A DNA stretch of 63,998 nucleotides from Saccharopolyspora sp. NFXS83 (GCF_026241095.1 NZ_JAPFGB010000037.1:1-63998), one strand, 5' to 3'. Numbered from the stretch's first letter, positions 47,052 through 56,516 are shown. Program-made: numbers and translations. Notes: a model not told the origin generated them from the letters alone.

Positions 47052-47657
47052 ATGCCCCGCGAGCAGCTCGCCACGATCGACCGCGCCGCCCCCGCCCGCA
47101 CCGCGCCGCCGCAGGACCAGCCGGACGGGCGCGAACCGAGCGACCACCTCACCGCCGAGCAGGAGTTGGAGGTCGCGCTGCGCACCGCGGGCGACTTCCG
47201 CGGTTCCATCTCCGGAGCCGACACCAAGGCGGGTCTGCTGATCTCCGCGCTCGGCATCTGCATCGGCGGTGCGAGCAAAGCGATCTCCACGCCTCCCGCG
47301 CTACCGGACGCCGCGTCGAAGTTCACCTCGCTGGCGCTGCTGGCGTTGTCGCTGTGCGCGGCGCTGGGGGCGCTGCTCTACCTCACGTCCGCGCTCACAC
47401 CGCGCACCCGCGTGCCTTCGGGCAGGCCGAACCTGTTCGCGTTCCCCACCTTCCAGCAGCACCGCGCGGCGCAGCTCCACACCGCGACCACCGCCGAGCT
47501 GTGCGCGCAGGCGTGGCAACAGGCGGAGGCGCTCGCGCACATCGCGGGCACCAAGTACCGGCGGCTGCGCAACGCGTTGCGCTGCTTCTGCGTCGCGCTG
47601 CTCGCGTTCCTGCTCTGGACGGGCCTGCTCGTGCTCTTCGCCGGGGCGGGGAGCTGA
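47052..47657 (+). CDS. Pycsar-type membrane effector (DUF5706/PycTM-like)
   Basis: 201 residues; ATG after GGAGG. A soluble N-terminal region is followed by LRTAGDFRGSISGADTKAGLLISALGICIGG, the DUF5706 opening (ADTKAG), a first membrane pair (LGICIGG region and LALLALSLCAALGALLYLTSAL), a helical stretch QQHRAAQLHTATTAELCAQAWQQAEALAHIAGTKYRRLRNAL, and a final helix FCVALLAFLLWTGLLVLFA. Proteins of this domain are the transmembrane effectors of pyrimidine-cyclase (Pycsar) phage defence, where a cyclic nucleotide triggers membrane damage. No cyclase gene is within the window; a Crp/Fnr gene with a cyclic-nucleotide fold is convergent next to it. A housekeeping cNMP-linked role is also possible. 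Confidence 0.7.
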   Translation: MPREQLATIDRAAPARTAPPQDQPDGREPSDHLTAEQELEVALRTAGDFRGSISGADTKAGLLISALGICIGGASKAISTPPALPDAASKFTSLALLALSLCAALGALLYLTSALTPRTRVPSGRPNLFAFPTFQQHRAAQLHTATTAELCAQAWQQAEALAHIAGTKYRRLRNALRCFCVALLAFLLWTGLLVLFAGAGS

Positions 47658-47672
47658 ACGGGCGCCGGAGGA

Positions 47673-48326
47673 CTACCGCGCCGCGTATTCGGCGAGCACG
47701 TCACCTCGCAGCACGACGATCTGCCTGCGCTGCGTGCTGACCGCGCCGCACTCCCGCAGTTCGCGCAACGCCCGGGCCACCGCCTCCCGGGACGCGCTCG
47801 TCGCGCTCGCGAGTTCCGCCTGGCTCAGCGGGATCGCGATCGCGCGCCGTCCGGCACCGTCCGGAATCCCGTGCTCCCGCGCCAGTTCCAGCAGCAGCCG
47901 GGCGAGCCGCTCCGCGACACCGGACGAGGCGAACTCCACCCGGTGCCGGTCCGATTCCCGCAGCCGGGCGACGACCCTGGTGAGCAGTTCGAACATCGCA
48001 TCCGGGTGCTCGTGCAGGAAGCGGCGGAAATCCCCGCCGGACACGACGTCCGCTTCGACCTGCTCCAGCGCGGTCACCGTGGCGCCGCGCGGTTCCCCGT
48101 CGACCGCGGCGAAGTCGCCGATCATCGAGCCCGGCCCGCGGATGGCGAGCATCGCCTCGGTGCCGCGCACCGACATCGACCAGACCTTGACCCGGCCGCT
48201 GCGGATGAGCAGCACGTGGTCCGACTCGTCGCCCACCGAGAACAGCACGGCGCTCGCCCGCCACCGCCGCCGCCTCGACACCGACCGGAACGCGGCCACC
48301 GCCTCCGCACTCCACCGTTCGCTCAT
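47673..48326 (-). CDS. Crp/Fnr family transcriptional regulator
   Basis: 217 residues from ATG 48326. The N-terminal cyclic-nucleotide-binding fold reads VLFSVGDESDHVLLIRSGRVKVWSMSVRGTEAMLAIRGPGSMIGDFAAVDGEPRGATVTALEQVEADVV. The phosphate-binding-cassette stretch GDFAAVDGEPRGATV is close to the canonical GExALL..RxA. The C-terminal winged helix is IPLSQAELASATSASREAVARALRELRECGAVSTQRRQIVVL. It is convergent with the DUF5706 effector (15 bases between stops). Confidence 0.87.
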   Translation of the reverse strand: MSERWSAEAVAAFRSVSRRRRWRASAVLFSVGDESDHVLLIRSGRVKVWSMSVRGTEAMLAIRGPGSMIGDFAAVDGEPRGATVTALEQVEADVVSGGDFRRFLHEHPDAMFELLTRVVARLRESDRHRVEFASSGVAERLARLLLELAREHGIPDGAGRRAIAIPLSQAELASATSASREAVARALRELRECGAVSTQRRQIVVLRGDVLAEYAAR

Positions 48327-48448
48327 GCACGCCCCCATCCGACATGCCGATGACCGCGCGGCACCGTTCGTCGCCCGCGAACTTCCTCCGAAACCGCCCG
48401 CGGTCGTGATCTCATGGCACGCGACAGCCGTTGCCCTGGGAGTACACC

Positions 48449-49075
48449 ATGATCGTAGACGCGCTCGACCGAGCTTGGCGGGCTTGGGCGGAACTCGGCC
48501 GAAATCTCGACGCCGCGCGATGGGCCCGGCCGACTCGGCTGGAGGGCTGGACCGTGCGGCACGTCTTCGCGCACTACGCGGACGTCCCGGCCATGATCGG
48601 AGCCGCGCTCGACGCCGAGGACGCCGTCGAACCCGAGGCCGCGCCGACGTTCGCGGACGCGGCACGACTGCTGGCGTTCATGCAGCGCCCCGGCGGCATA
48701 GCGCACACCGCCGCCGAGCGGATCCGCGACGCGGGCGTCGCCGATTCCCGTTCCCCTGCCGAGCTCGTCGAGCAGTTCACCGACGTGGCGCCGCGGACGA
48801 TCGCGCGGCTGCGCGGCCAAGACCTCGACCGGCTCGTCCCCTACTTCGGGCTGGGCACCGTGGCCGGGGGCGAGGTGCTCCGCATCCAGCTGATGGAGGC
48901 GGTGGTGCACTACCTCGACCTGGCCACCGCGCTGGAGCTGCCGAAACCCGGCCCGCTCGCGGGAGAGCCGATGCGGGAGACCGCCGCGCTGCTCACCGCC
49001 GTCGCCGACCCGGTGCACCTCGTGGAAGCGGCCACCGGGCGCGGTGGTGCCGAGGTCTTCCCCGTCCTGCGTTGA
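48449..49075 (+). CDS. Maleylpyruvate isomerase N-terminal-like (DinB/MDMPI) protein
   Basis: ATG 48449 after GGGAG gives 208 residues. RPTRLEGWTVRHVFAHYADVPAM is the MDMPI/DinB-like opening with the metal-ligand His, and EVLRIQLMEAVVHYLDLATALELP carries the second and third ligands in the expected place. Members include mycothiol-dependent isomerases and unknown metal-binding proteins. It is divergent from the Crp gene. Confidence 0.75.
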   Translation: MIVDALDRAWRAWAELGRNLDAARWARPTRLEGWTVRHVFAHYADVPAMIGAALDAEDAVEPEAAPTFADAARLLAFMQRPGGIAHTAAERIRDAGVADSRSPAELVEQFTDVAPRTIARLRGQDLDRLVPYFGLGTVAGGEVLRIQLMEAVVHYLDLATALELPKPGPLAGEPMRETAALLTAVADPVHLVEAATGRGGAEVFPVLR

Positions 49076-49134
49076 AGCGCGCCGAACCGGCCCGGGGTGC
49101 TGCAGACCAAGTGGGGGCGCCGGGTGGAGGTCCT

Positions 49135-49549
49135 GTGACGCGGGCGCTGCCCGCCGCCGCCGGGCTGGCGATGCTCGGCTGGGGCGGTTGGTGCCTGGCA
49201 GCGGAGCTGCTCGCCGACGCAGCGATCCGGTGGCCGGTGCTCGGCTGGCTGGCCGCGGGACCGGTCCTCGTGGACCTGGTGCTGCTCCCGCCGGCCGGGC
49301 TAGTCGGCTGGGCGGCGTCCCGGCTGCTGCCGCGCCCCTGGCCGGGCGCCCGCAGCGGTAGGCCTGGTGCTGAGCGCCGTGCTGGCGCTGCTGGCCGTGC
49401 CGTTCCTGTGGCGCGCCTGCGCGCCGAACCAGAACCCCGGCCTGCTGGATCGGAACTACCCGGCGGGGCTGCTCACCGCCCTGGCCGTGGTGTGGGCCGG
49501 GGTGCTGATCGGCGCGCTCATCTCCGCGTCGGCGGTGCGGAGGCGATGA
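49135..49549 (+). pseudogene. Small four-span membrane protein gene with an internal frameshift
   Basis: GTG 49135 follows GGAGG. The first frame encodes helices (LPAAAGLAMLGWGGWCLAAEL, LGWLAAGPVLVDLVLLPPAG, LVGWAASRLL) up to about 49345, then turns to Arg/Gly/Pro-rich sequence. A neighbouring frame from about 49345 continues with RAPAAVGLVLSAVLALLAVPFLW, a DRNYPAG turn and TALAVVWAGVLIGALISASAV to the TGA at 49549. The two halves read as one protein if one or two bases are restored near GGCCGGGCGCC. Sequencing error is possible. Function unknown. Confidence 0.6.
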
Positions 49550-49582
49550 GCGGACGCTCCGCACCGGCCGGGTGGGGACCCG

Positions 49583-50521
49583 TCAGGCGAGGGTCGGCAG
49601 GCCGACGGCCGCGTCCACCGCGATGGCCACGAACAGGACCGCCAAGTACGAATTGGACAGGTGGAACAACGTCATCGGATTCGTCGCCCGCCCCTGGCGC
49701 ACCGACGCGTGCAGCCGCTGGGCCACGATCAGGAACGCCGCGCCGGACAGCGCCGCGATCGCCACGTACACCCAGCTCGTCGCGGGCACCAGCAGCAGCG
49801 TGCAGGCCACCGTCGCCCAGCTGTAGACCAGGATGCGCGCCGACACCTGCCGCGGCGTCGCCACCACCGGCAGCATCGGCACCCCGGCGCGCGCGTAGTC
49901 GTCGCGGTACTTCATCGCCAACGACCAGAAGTGCGGCGGCGTCCACAGGAACACCACCGCGAACATCACGATCGCGGGCCACTCGACCTTGCCGGCCACC
50001 GCGGCCCAGCCGATCACCACCGGCATGCAGCCCGCGGCACCGCCCCACACGATGTTCTGCGAGGTCCGCCGCTTGAGCAGCAGCGTGTAGACGAAGACGT
50101 AGAACAGGATCGCCGCCAGCGACAGCACCGCCGCCAGCAGGTTCGCGCCCAACGCGAGCACCGCGAACGAGACCACGCCCAGCACGATGCCGAAGATCAA
50201 CGCATGCTTGCGCGGCACCTCGTAGCTCACCAGCGGACGGCTGCGGGTGCGGTGCATCACCGCGTCGATGTCCGAATCGGCCACGCAGTTCAACGCGTTC
50301 GCGCTGCCCGCGGACATCGCGCCGCCGACCAGCGTCACCAGCACCAGCCACGGCGACGGGATACCACGCTCGGCCAGGAACATCGCCGGGATCGTCGTGA
50401 CCAGCAGCAGCTCGATGACCCGCGGCTTGGTGAGCGCGAAGTACGCGGCGAGCACGCCGCGCCGCTTCGCGGTGGTGGTGGCAGGGGCCGCGGTCTCAGC
50501 CTGTTCGGGAACCGCCGTCAT
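49583..50521 (-). CDS. ctaB: Protoheme IX farnesyltransferase (heme O synthase)
   Basis: 312 residues, about eight membrane helices. Substrate motifs are [24 protein letters not shown] (first Asp-rich motif) and [23 protein letters not shown], with [30 protein letters not shown]. It farnesylates heme b to heme O for the aa3 oxidase. Its start overlaps the stop of the DUF3817 gene (TGATG-type), so the pair is coupled. Confidence 0.95.
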   Translation of the reverse strand: MTAVPEQAETAAPATTTAKRRGVLAAYFALTKPRVIELLLVTTIPAMFLAERGIPSPWLVLVTLVGGAMSAGSANALNCVADSDIDAVMHRTRSRPLVSYEVPRKHALIFGIVLGVVSFAVLALGANLLAAVLSLAAILFYVFVYTLLLKRRTSQNIVWGGAAGCMPVVIGWAAVAGKVEWPAIVMFAVVFLWTPPHFWSLAMKYRDDYARAGVPMLPVVATPRQVSARILVYSWATVACTLLLVPATSWVYVAIAALSGAAFLIVAQRLHASVRQGRATNPMTLFHLSNSYLAVLFVAIAVDAAVGLPTLA

Positions 50522-50898
50522 CAGCTCGTCGCCTCCGGCGTCGCCGCGCCCTCGAACGGCAGCGGTTCACCGCTGGTGCGCAACCGGTGCCACAGCACGA
50601 CCTTGCGCTCCGCGAAGAAGGCGCCGAACGGGATGGTGCCCGCCAGCAGGACCAGCAGCATCCGCCCGTACGGGATGCGCAGCTGCACGGTGGTGACCAG
50701 CGCGACGAACAGGTAAACGATGTAGAGGTAGCCGTGGCCGATGCCGATCGTGGTCGTCCACTGGTCGCCCAGCAGCTGCGCGGACGAGCCCTCGGGCCAC
50801 AGGTATTTGAACACCATCGCCAGGCACAGCAAGATGAGCAGCACCGCTGTCACGTACGCCATGACCCGGTAGAAGGCCAGAACGCCAGGCTTCACCAC
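50521..50898 (-). CDS. DUF3817 family membrane protein
   Basis: 125 residues with three membrane helices ([65 protein letters not shown]). FAERKV and the IGHGYLY region are the DUF3817 signature. Often next to ctaB-type genes in actinobacteria; exact role unknown, perhaps oxidase assembly. Overlaps the ctaB start. Confidence 0.85.
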   Translation of the reverse strand: MVKPGVLAFYRVMAYVTAVLLILLCLAMVFKYLWPEGSSAQLLGDQWTTTIGIGHGYLYIVYLFVALVTTVQLRIPYGRMLLVLLAGTIPFGAFFAERKVVLWHRLRTSGEPLPFEGAATPEATS

Positions 50899-51032
50899 AA
50901 ATCCCTCAATCCCGCCGCTGCCACGAACACCGGAATCGACCGTACGCCACCGCCCCCGCGCGGCTGCGCGTGACCTGGCGAGACAGTGGTGCCGGCCACG
51001 CGCACGCGCCGAGGCCGATGCGGATCAGGGGT

Positions 51033-52139
51033 TCAGTCCACGCCAGGCAGGCCGTAGGCGCGGGCGATCAGCTCGTAGGAACGCAGCTTCGACGTCCGGT
51101 CGTACATGTTGGCGGTGAGCATCAGCTCGTCGACCTCGGCGCTCTCCCGCAGCGCCTCCAGCTCCGCGTGCACCGACTCGGGCGTGCCGTAGATCGCGTC
51201 GGCCAGCCAGCTGTCCACGACGCTCTGCTCCATCTCCGAGTACCGGTACTCGCGGGCCTCCTCGGGGCTGGGCATGCGCCCCGGGTTGCCGCTGCGCAGC
51301 CGCAGCATGCTCAGCGCCATCGGGCGCGCCAAGTCCAGCGCCTCCTCCTCGGTGTCGGCGGCGATCGCCTGCGCGCCGATCATCGAGTAGGGCTCGTCGA
51401 GCACCTCCGAGGGTTGGAACGACTGCCGGTACAGCTCCAACGCGGGCAGCGTGTTGCGCGCCGAGAAGTGGTGGGCGAACGCGAACGGCAACCCGAGCGC
51501 ACCCGCGACCTGCGCGCTGAACCCGCTGGACCCGAGCAGCCACACCGGCGGCGCCTGGCCGTGCGGGATCGAGTTCACCTCGGCGTACGGGTGGTCGGCG
51601 GTGAAACCGTCACCGAGGAAGCGCAGCAGCTCACCGAGCTGCTGCGGGAAGTCGTCGACCGACAGCGGGCCGCTGGTGCGGCGCAGCGCGCGGGCCGTGC
51701 CCTGATCGGTGCCCGGTGCGCGGCCGATACCGAGGTCGATGCGACCCGGGTGCAGCGCCTGCAACGTGCCGAACTGCTCCGCGACGACCAGCGGCGCGTG
51801 GTTGGGCAGCATCACGCCACCGGAACCGAGCCGCAGCGTGCTCGTCGCGGCGGCGAGGTGCGCGATCACCACCGGCGGTGACGAGCTCGCGATCCCCGGC
51901 ATGCCGTGGTGCTCGGCGACCCACATCCGGTGGAAGCCCCAGCGTTCGGCGGCCCTGGCGAGCTCCGTGGTCGTGGCCAGCGCCTCACCGGGCGTGGTCT
52001 CCACCCCGACGGGCGCGAGGTCGAGGATCGACAGCGGCACGGCCGACCGCCCCCGCGCCGTGCCGCGAATCGGGTCGGTCTGGTCCGCGTGACCGCGGGC
52101 CCCGAGGGCGGTGCGGTCCGGGTTGGCGACAGTGTCCAT
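51033..52139 (-). CDS. LLM class flavin-dependent oxidoreductase
   Basis: ATG 52139 gives 368 residues. [71 protein letters not shown] and [17 protein letters not shown] are the bacterial luciferase-like signature with the group-specific VAEHH motif. It uses FMN (or F420 in relatives). The substrate is unknown. Four hairpin repeats lie upstream. Confidence 0.9.
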   Translation of the reverse strand: MDTVANPDRTALGARGHADQTDPIRGTARGRSAVPLSILDLAPVGVETTPGEALATTTELARAAERWGFHRMWVAEHHGMPGIASSSPPVVIAHLAAATSTLRLGSGGVMLPNHAPLVVAEQFGTLQALHPGRIDLGIGRAPGTDQGTARALRRTSGPLSVDDFPQQLGELLRFLGDGFTADHPYAEVNSIPHGQAPPVWLLGSSGFSAQVAGALGLPFAFAHHFSARNTLPALELYRQSFQPSEVLDEPYSMIGAQAIAADTEEEALDLARPMALSMLRLRSGNPGRMPSPEEAREYRYSEMEQSVVDSWLADAIYGTPESVHAELEALRESAEVDELMLTANMYDRTSKLRSYELIARAYGLPGVD

Positions 52140-52220
52140 CGCCGTTCCCAACCACCCGATCACCGCCCTTTGTTCCCACCCCGCCCCTGTGCCGGTGATC
52201 ACAGCCCGCCGGGCGCCCAG

Positions 52221-52267
52221 GTGAACGGACCCTTTGACCAATCCGGTTGGACGAACGGTCCGTTCAC
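52221..52267 (+). repeat. 47-bp hairpin repeat, copy D
   Basis: Right arm CGAACGGTCCGTTCAC is intact; the left arm has GACCCTTTG, giving two mismatches. The inner CCAA/TTGG pair is kept. Confidence 0.8.
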
Positions 52268-52330
52268 CCGAACCCACCCGGTCGGAACACCCCGCAGAAG
52301 CCATCTCACCCACGAACGACCCCGGATGAA

Positions 52331-52377
52331 GTGAACGGACCGTTCGCCCAATCCCGTTGGTCGAACGGTCCGTTCAC
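52331..52377 (+). repeat. 47-bp hairpin repeat, copy E
   Basis: Perfect 16-bp arms GTGAACGGACCGTTCG/CGAACGGTCCGTTCAC with inner CCAA-TCCCG-TTGG. Confidence 0.85.
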
Positions 52378-52438
52378 CCGAACCCACCCAGCGGCACGTG
52401 CACCCGGAAGAGGCGCCGTCGCTCTGGTTCGGAATGGA

Positions 52439-52485
52439 GTGAGCGGACCGTTCGCCCAATCCCGCTGGACGAACGGTCCGTTCAC
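52439..52485 (+). repeat. 47-bp hairpin repeat, copy F
   Basis: Left arm GTGAGCGGACCGTTCG (one G:T pair when folded), right arm canonical, inner CCAA/CTGG. Confidence 0.85.
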
Positions 52486-52515
52486 TCAGTCCCGATCCTG
52501 CGCAGGCGTGGTGGA

Positions 52516-52562
52516 GTGAGCGGACCGTTCGCCCAATCCCGTTGGACGAACGGTCCGTTCAC
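52516..52562 (+). repeat. 47-bp hairpin repeat, copy G
   Basis: Same left arm as copy F, canonical right arm and loop. Lies 47 bases past the stop of the hydroxylase gene. Confidence 0.85.
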
Positions 52563-52608
52563 TCGGGATGCCGTGGGAGGTGGGCCGCCGGAAGACGGGG
52601 CCGGGGGC

Positions 52609-53952
52609 TCAGGCGTGTTCGGCGGTGAGGGCGTAGTCGGACGGTGCGGTCACCCGGGGAGCGTTGCGGTACCGGAGGATCGAGTCGCGGATGTCGCCCG
52701 CGCGGACCGCGCCGTTGGACAGCAGCGACGACGTGATGCCGTGGGTGTGCTCGGTGCCGCCCTGGAAGTACACGCCGCCGTGGACGCCGTCGGTGGTGCG
52801 CACCCGGTAGTCGCGGTCCACCTGCACCTGCCCGTCCGCGTCCTGCAGGCATTCGCCCCAGGTGCGGCCGAGGAACCGGCCGGGGTCGCCGGGGCGGCAG
52901 CCGGTGGCGTAGACGAGCACGTCGGAGTCGAGCACCTCGCGCTCCCCGGTCGGCAGGAATTCGACGGTGACCGCGACGCCGTCGGCGGAGGTCTCGACGT
53001 CGGTGACGCGGGAGGCGTTGAGCATCCGCAGTCGTTCTTTGCCCTGCACCTTCTCCTGGTAGGCGCGGGCGTAGAGCTGCTCGATGAGTTCGAGGTCCAC
53101 CACGGAGTAGTTCGTGTTGCGGTGGTAGTCCATGAGCATCTGCTTCACCTCGGTCGGCGAGGTGTAGAAGTGGTCGACCGCGTCGGGGTCGAAGATGCGG
53201 TTCGCGAACGGGCTGTCGTCGGCGGGGGTGTGTCCGTAGCGGCTGAACACCGAGCACACTTCCGCTTCGGGGAACGAGCGGTGCAGGTGGTCGGTGACTT
53301 CGGCGGCGCTCTGCCCGGCTCCGACGATGGTGAACCGGCGCGGCTCGGTGCCGTCAAGTTCGCCGACGCGGTGCATCAGTTCGAGGTTGTGCCACACGCG
53401 GTCGCCGAGTTCCGCGCCGGGCGGCAGGCTCGCTTCGAGTCCGACGGCGACGACGATGTTGCGGGTGAGCCGCGTGGTGACCTGGCCGGAGCCGTGCCTC
53501 ACGAGCACCTCGAACACGTCACCGTCCTGCACGGGCCGCACGTCGATGACTTCGGCGTCGTAGTCCGCGAGGTGTTCCAGCCGACCGGCGGCCCACTCCA
53601 GGTAGTCGTGGTATTCGACGCGGGTGGGGAACATCGTCTTGTGGTTGATGAAGTCGACCAGCCGACCCTTGTCGTGCAGGTACGACAGGAACGAGAAGTC
53701 GCTGGCGGGCTCGCGCATCGTCACGAGGTCTTTGAGGAACGAGACCTGCATGGTGGTGCCCTCGATGAGCATGCCGCGGTGCCAGCCGAACCTCGGCTTG
53801 CGTTCCACGAAGCTCGCGTCGAGCCGTTCGTCTTCGCCGCAGCGGCGGTTGTGTTCCTCGACGGCCACGGCCAGCGCTAAGTTGGAGGGGCCGAAGCCGA
53901 TGCCGAGGATGTCCTGGACGTGGCCTTGCACAGGGGTCGGAGCCGCAGACAC
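52609..53952 (-). CDS. L-ornithine N5-/L-lysine N6-monooxygenase (siderophore hydroxylase)
   Basis: 447 residues. FAD site GIGFGPSNLALAVAVEEH, FVERKPRFGWHRGMLIEGTTMQVSFLKDLVTMREPAS, NADPH site FTIVGAGQSAAEVTDHLH, and VLVYATGCRPGDPGRFL are the SidA/PvdA/IucD pattern. It N-hydroxylates the side-chain amine of ornithine or lysine for hydroxamate siderophores. It follows the siderophore-interacting protein by about 60 bases in an iron-box-led unit. Ornithine versus lysine cannot be decided from sequence by eye. Confidence 0.92.
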   Translation of the reverse strand: MSAAPTPVQGHVQDILGIGFGPSNLALAVAVEEHNRRCGEDERLDASFVERKPRFGWHRGMLIEGTTMQVSFLKDLVTMREPASDFSFLSYLHDKGRLVDFINHKTMFPTRVEYHDYLEWAAGRLEHLADYDAEVIDVRPVQDGDVFEVLVRHGSGQVTTRLTRNIVVAVGLEASLPPGAELGDRVWHNLELMHRVGELDGTEPRRFTIVGAGQSAAEVTDHLHRSFPEAEVCSVFSRYGHTPADDSPFANRIFDPDAVDHFYTSPTEVKQMLMDYHRNTNYSVVDLELIEQLYARAYQEKVQGKERLRMLNASRVTDVETSADGVAVTVEFLPTGEREVLDSDVLVYATGCRPGDPGRFLGRTWGECLQDADGQVQVDRDYRVRTTDGVHGGVYFQGGTEHTHGITSSLLSNGAVRAGDIRDSILRYRNAPRVTAPSDYALTAEHA

Positions 53953-54015
53953 GGTTGTCCCTTCGCCGGTACCCGGTCGGTGTCGCGCTCGGGCACGGTG
54001 GAATCCGCAGACCGC

Positions 54016-54849
54016 TCAGTCGCGGTCGTGGTTGTATCGGTCGTGGTAGTCGGTTTCGGCCATGCCGGCTTTCCAGTAGCCGATGGCCAGCACCGATCGG
54101 GCGTCGAACCCGCGGTCCTGCCGCAGGTGGCGGCGGATGCCGCGGACGATCCCGGATTCACCGGAGACCCAGGCCGACACGTCGTGGCTGTCGGGGATGT
54201 CGAGGTCGCGGACGGCGTCGGACAGCAGCGTGGAGTGCCCTGCGGGCACGCCGTCGCGGTGCAGCCAGGTCATCCGCACGTTCGGTGGGCATTCGATGTG
54301 CTGCTGGTCGCTGCTCCCGGCGACTTCCAGGAAGACTTGGCCGCGCGCGGTGAGCGGCAGCCCTTCGATGATCGAGGCGATGGCGGGCATCGCGGTCTCG
54401 TCGCCGACCAGCAGGTACCAGTCGGCTTCCCGGCAGGTCCGGCCGCCGGGGCCGAGCACGCCGAGGTAGTCGCCGGGTTCGGCTTCGCGCGCCCAGGATG
54501 CGGCGACGCCGTGGTCTCCGTGCATGACGAAGTCGATGTCGAGCTCGCCGCGCTGTTCGTCGTAGCGGCGCACCGTGTAGGTGCGCATGGTCGGCCGTTC
54601 GTGCGGTTCGGGCCACACGTAGCGGCCTTCGTCGTTGAGGACGGGGAGCACCGGGCGGTGCTGACCGGGTTGCGGGACGAACACCTTCACGTTCGGTCCG
54701 CTGTGCTGCTCGCGGAACCCGACGAGTTCGTCCCCGCCGAGGGTGATGCGCCGCATCGAAGGCGACAGCTCCGCCGTGCGGAGAACCTCCAGCGTGCGGG
54801 TCGGTGGACGGCGGTGTTCGCTGCGTCCGGGTCGGTCCGCTGTCGTCAT
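54016..54849 (-). CDS. Siderophore-interacting protein (ferric siderophore reductase, FAD-binding)
   Basis: 277 residues. MRRITLGGDELVGF, RPTMRTYTVRRYDEQRGELDIDFVMHGDHGVAASWAREAEPGDYLGVLGPGG, and the C-terminal VSAWVSGESGIVRGIRRHLRQDRGFDARSVLAIGYWKAG are typical of the SIP/ViuB family, which reduces ferric siderophore in the cytoplasm to release iron. ATG 54849 is 48 bases downstream of an iron box. Ends with NHDRD. Confidence 0.93.
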   Translation of the reverse strand: MTTADRPGRSEHRRPPTRTLEVLRTAELSPSMRRITLGGDELVGFREQHSGPNVKVFVPQPGQHRPVLPVLNDEGRYVWPEPHERPTMRTYTVRRYDEQRGELDIDFVMHGDHGVAASWAREAEPGDYLGVLGPGGRTCREADWYLLVGDETAMPAIASIIEGLPLTARGQVFLEVAGSSDQQHIECPPNVRMTWLHRDGVPAGHSTLLSDAVRDLDIPDSHDVSAWVSGESGIVRGIRRHLRQDRGFDARSVLAIGYWKAGMAETDYHDRYNHDRD

Positions 54850-54896
54850 CAGCCCTGGCGTTCCTTCCTCACTGTCTCCAGAACGATCACTGGAAT

Positions 54897-54915
54897 TAAG
54901 GCTAGCCTAACCATA
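54897..54915 (-). promoter_or_regulatory. Iron box (IdeR/DmdR site) before the SIP-hydroxylase unit
   Basis: TAAGGCTAGCCTAACCATA agrees with the IdeR consensus in 16 of 19 positions (compared with TTAGGCTAGCCTAACCTAA). It lies 48 bases upstream of the SIP start, where a repressor would block the promoter under iron sufficiency. Confidence 0.75.
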
Positions 54916-54983
54916 GAACGGCGGGATGTCTTCCCCACGGTGGGCCAGATCTCGCCCGGACGCGTGACCGACCGGCCGTGCCG

Positions 54984-56405
54984 TCAGCTCCGGGCCGCCG
55001 GGACCGCCCCGGCTCCGCTGCCCTCGTCCACGCCCTGACCAGCACCGGCGCGCAGCGCGGCGGGATTCTTGATGCGCAGCGCCACGAACACGCCCAGCAG
55101 CGCGAATCCGGCGGAGACGAGCATCGCCACGTGGTAGACGCCGAGCGAGCCGGAAGCCCCCGCCCCGCCGAGGGCGAGCACGCCGGCCGTGACGGCCACG
55201 CCGAGCGCCGAACCGACCTGGCGCTGCACGTTGAACAAGGTGGACGCGCTGCCGGTGGCGGTCGCGCTGATCGTCGCGAACGCCACGACCTGCAGCTCGA
55301 TCGACGCGGCACCGACGAAGAACCCGGAGGCGAACTGCACGGCCCCCGCCGACAGCGGACCGGTCACGAGGTTCATCGCCGCGAACGACACGGCGGCGCC
55401 GAGCATCGCCGAGGCGATCAGCAGCCGCGGCCCCATCTTGGGATGCGCCCAGGTCACCGCCTGCGAGGCCACCATCAGGCCGACCGCCTTCGGCAGGGTC
55501 ACCAGGCCCGTCTCCCACGGCGAGGCGCCCATGCCGGACTGGTACATCAGCGTGAACCCGTAGAGCGTGCCGAGGAATCCTGCGACGCACGTCGCCAGGA
55601 CGAGGCTGGCCCGCCGGAACGAGGCGTCACCGAACAACCGCACGTCCAGCATCGGTTGCCGGGACCGCAGCTGGGACACGACGAGCGCGATGAGGCAGCC
55701 CAGCCCGACCGCCCCCGCCAGGTAGAAGTGCGGGGAACCCGGCCCGCGCATCGACACCGCGTCCAGCGCGTACATCAGCAGACCCAGCCCTGGCGCCGCC
55801 AGTGCGAACCCGATCAGGTCGAACCGCTTGTGCACGGACTCGACGTGCTCGCGCAGCCGCAACGCGCCGTAGACCAGCGCCAGCACGCCGAACGGCACGT
55901 TCACGAAGAAGCCCCACCGCCAGCTGAGCTGCTCGACGAAGAACCCGCCCAGCACCGGCCCGAGCGCGGGCGCCACGGCGGTCGGGATCACCAGCACCCT
56001 GGAGAGCTTGATCCGTTCCTGCGGCGGGTAGGCGCGGAACAGCATGGTCAGCGCCACCGGGCTCAGCACGCCGCCGCCCGCGCCTTGCACGACGCGGGCC
56101 AGGGTGAGCTGCGCCAGGTCTTGAGCGGCCCCGCACAGCGCGGAGGCCAGCACGAACGCGCCGAACGCGGCCAGGAAGACCTTCTTGGTCCCGAACCGGT
56201 CGCCCAGCCAGCCCGAGACGGGGATGCACACCGCGAGGCTGACCAGGTAGCCGATGTTGATGGCGCTGGTCGCGCTCGGCGGCACCCCGAACTCGGCGCC
56301 GATGGCGGGCAGCGCCACGTTGACGATGGTGGCGTCCATGCCGTTCATGAACATCGCGGCGACGTAGACGATGCAGACCGCGACTTTGGGGTCGTTCACA
56401 CGCAC
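54984..56405 (-). CDS. MFS transporter, DHA2 family (probable siderophore exporter)
   Basis: 473 residues, 14 predicted membrane helices as usual for DHA2. VNVALPAIGAEFGVPPSA, GWLGDRFGTKKVFLAAFGAFVLASALCGAAQ (motif A) and LARVVQGAGGGVLSPVALTMLFRAYPPQERIKL are clear. Located downstream of MbtH on the same strand in the siderophore locus; export of the siderophore is inferred from context. The GTG at 56405 was taken; a GTG two codons on is possible. Confidence 0.85.
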   Translation of the reverse strand: MRVNDPKVAVCIVYVAAMFMNGMDATIVNVALPAIGAEFGVPPSATSAINIGYLVSLAVCIPVSGWLGDRFGTKKVFLAAFGAFVLASALCGAAQDLAQLTLARVVQGAGGGVLSPVALTMLFRAYPPQERIKLSRVLVIPTAVAPALGPVLGGFFVEQLSWRWGFFVNVPFGVLALVYGALRLREHVESVHKRFDLIGFALAAPGLGLLMYALDAVSMRGPGSPHFYLAGAVGLGCLIALVVSQLRSRQPMLDVRLFGDASFRRASLVLATCVAGFLGTLYGFTLMYQSGMGASPWETGLVTLPKAVGLMVASQAVTWAHPKMGPRLLIASAMLGAAVSFAAMNLVTGPLSAGAVQFASGFFVGAASIELQVVAFATISATATGSASTLFNVQRQVGSALGVAVTAGVLALGGAGASGSLGVYHVAMLVSAGFALLGVFVALRIKNPAALRAGAGQGVDEGSGAGAVPAARS

Positions 56406-56516
56406 TGTTGGTTCCCGACTTAGGAGTTCTTGCAGAACCGTTTTGATCGGTGTCCTGTCAGCGGCGGAGCCGCTGAGGTTCCGCCACCCGGCCCACCACG
56501 CGAGCCGCTCGCGTCC

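Larger units (their letters stand above)
52140..52608. other. Gene-free stretch holding four hairpin repeats
   Basis: No gene is present in the 469 bases between the LLM gene start and the hydroxylase stop. It contains copies D, E, F and G of the 47-bp hairpin at spacings of 110, 108 and 77 bp. Open frames here are made of the repeats themselves. Confidence 0.8.

Noticed and set aside
52199-52519. Short frames reading ERTVRP and GERSVH-like peptides
   Set aside because: They are the hairpin repeats read as protein; no ribosome binding site or composition support.
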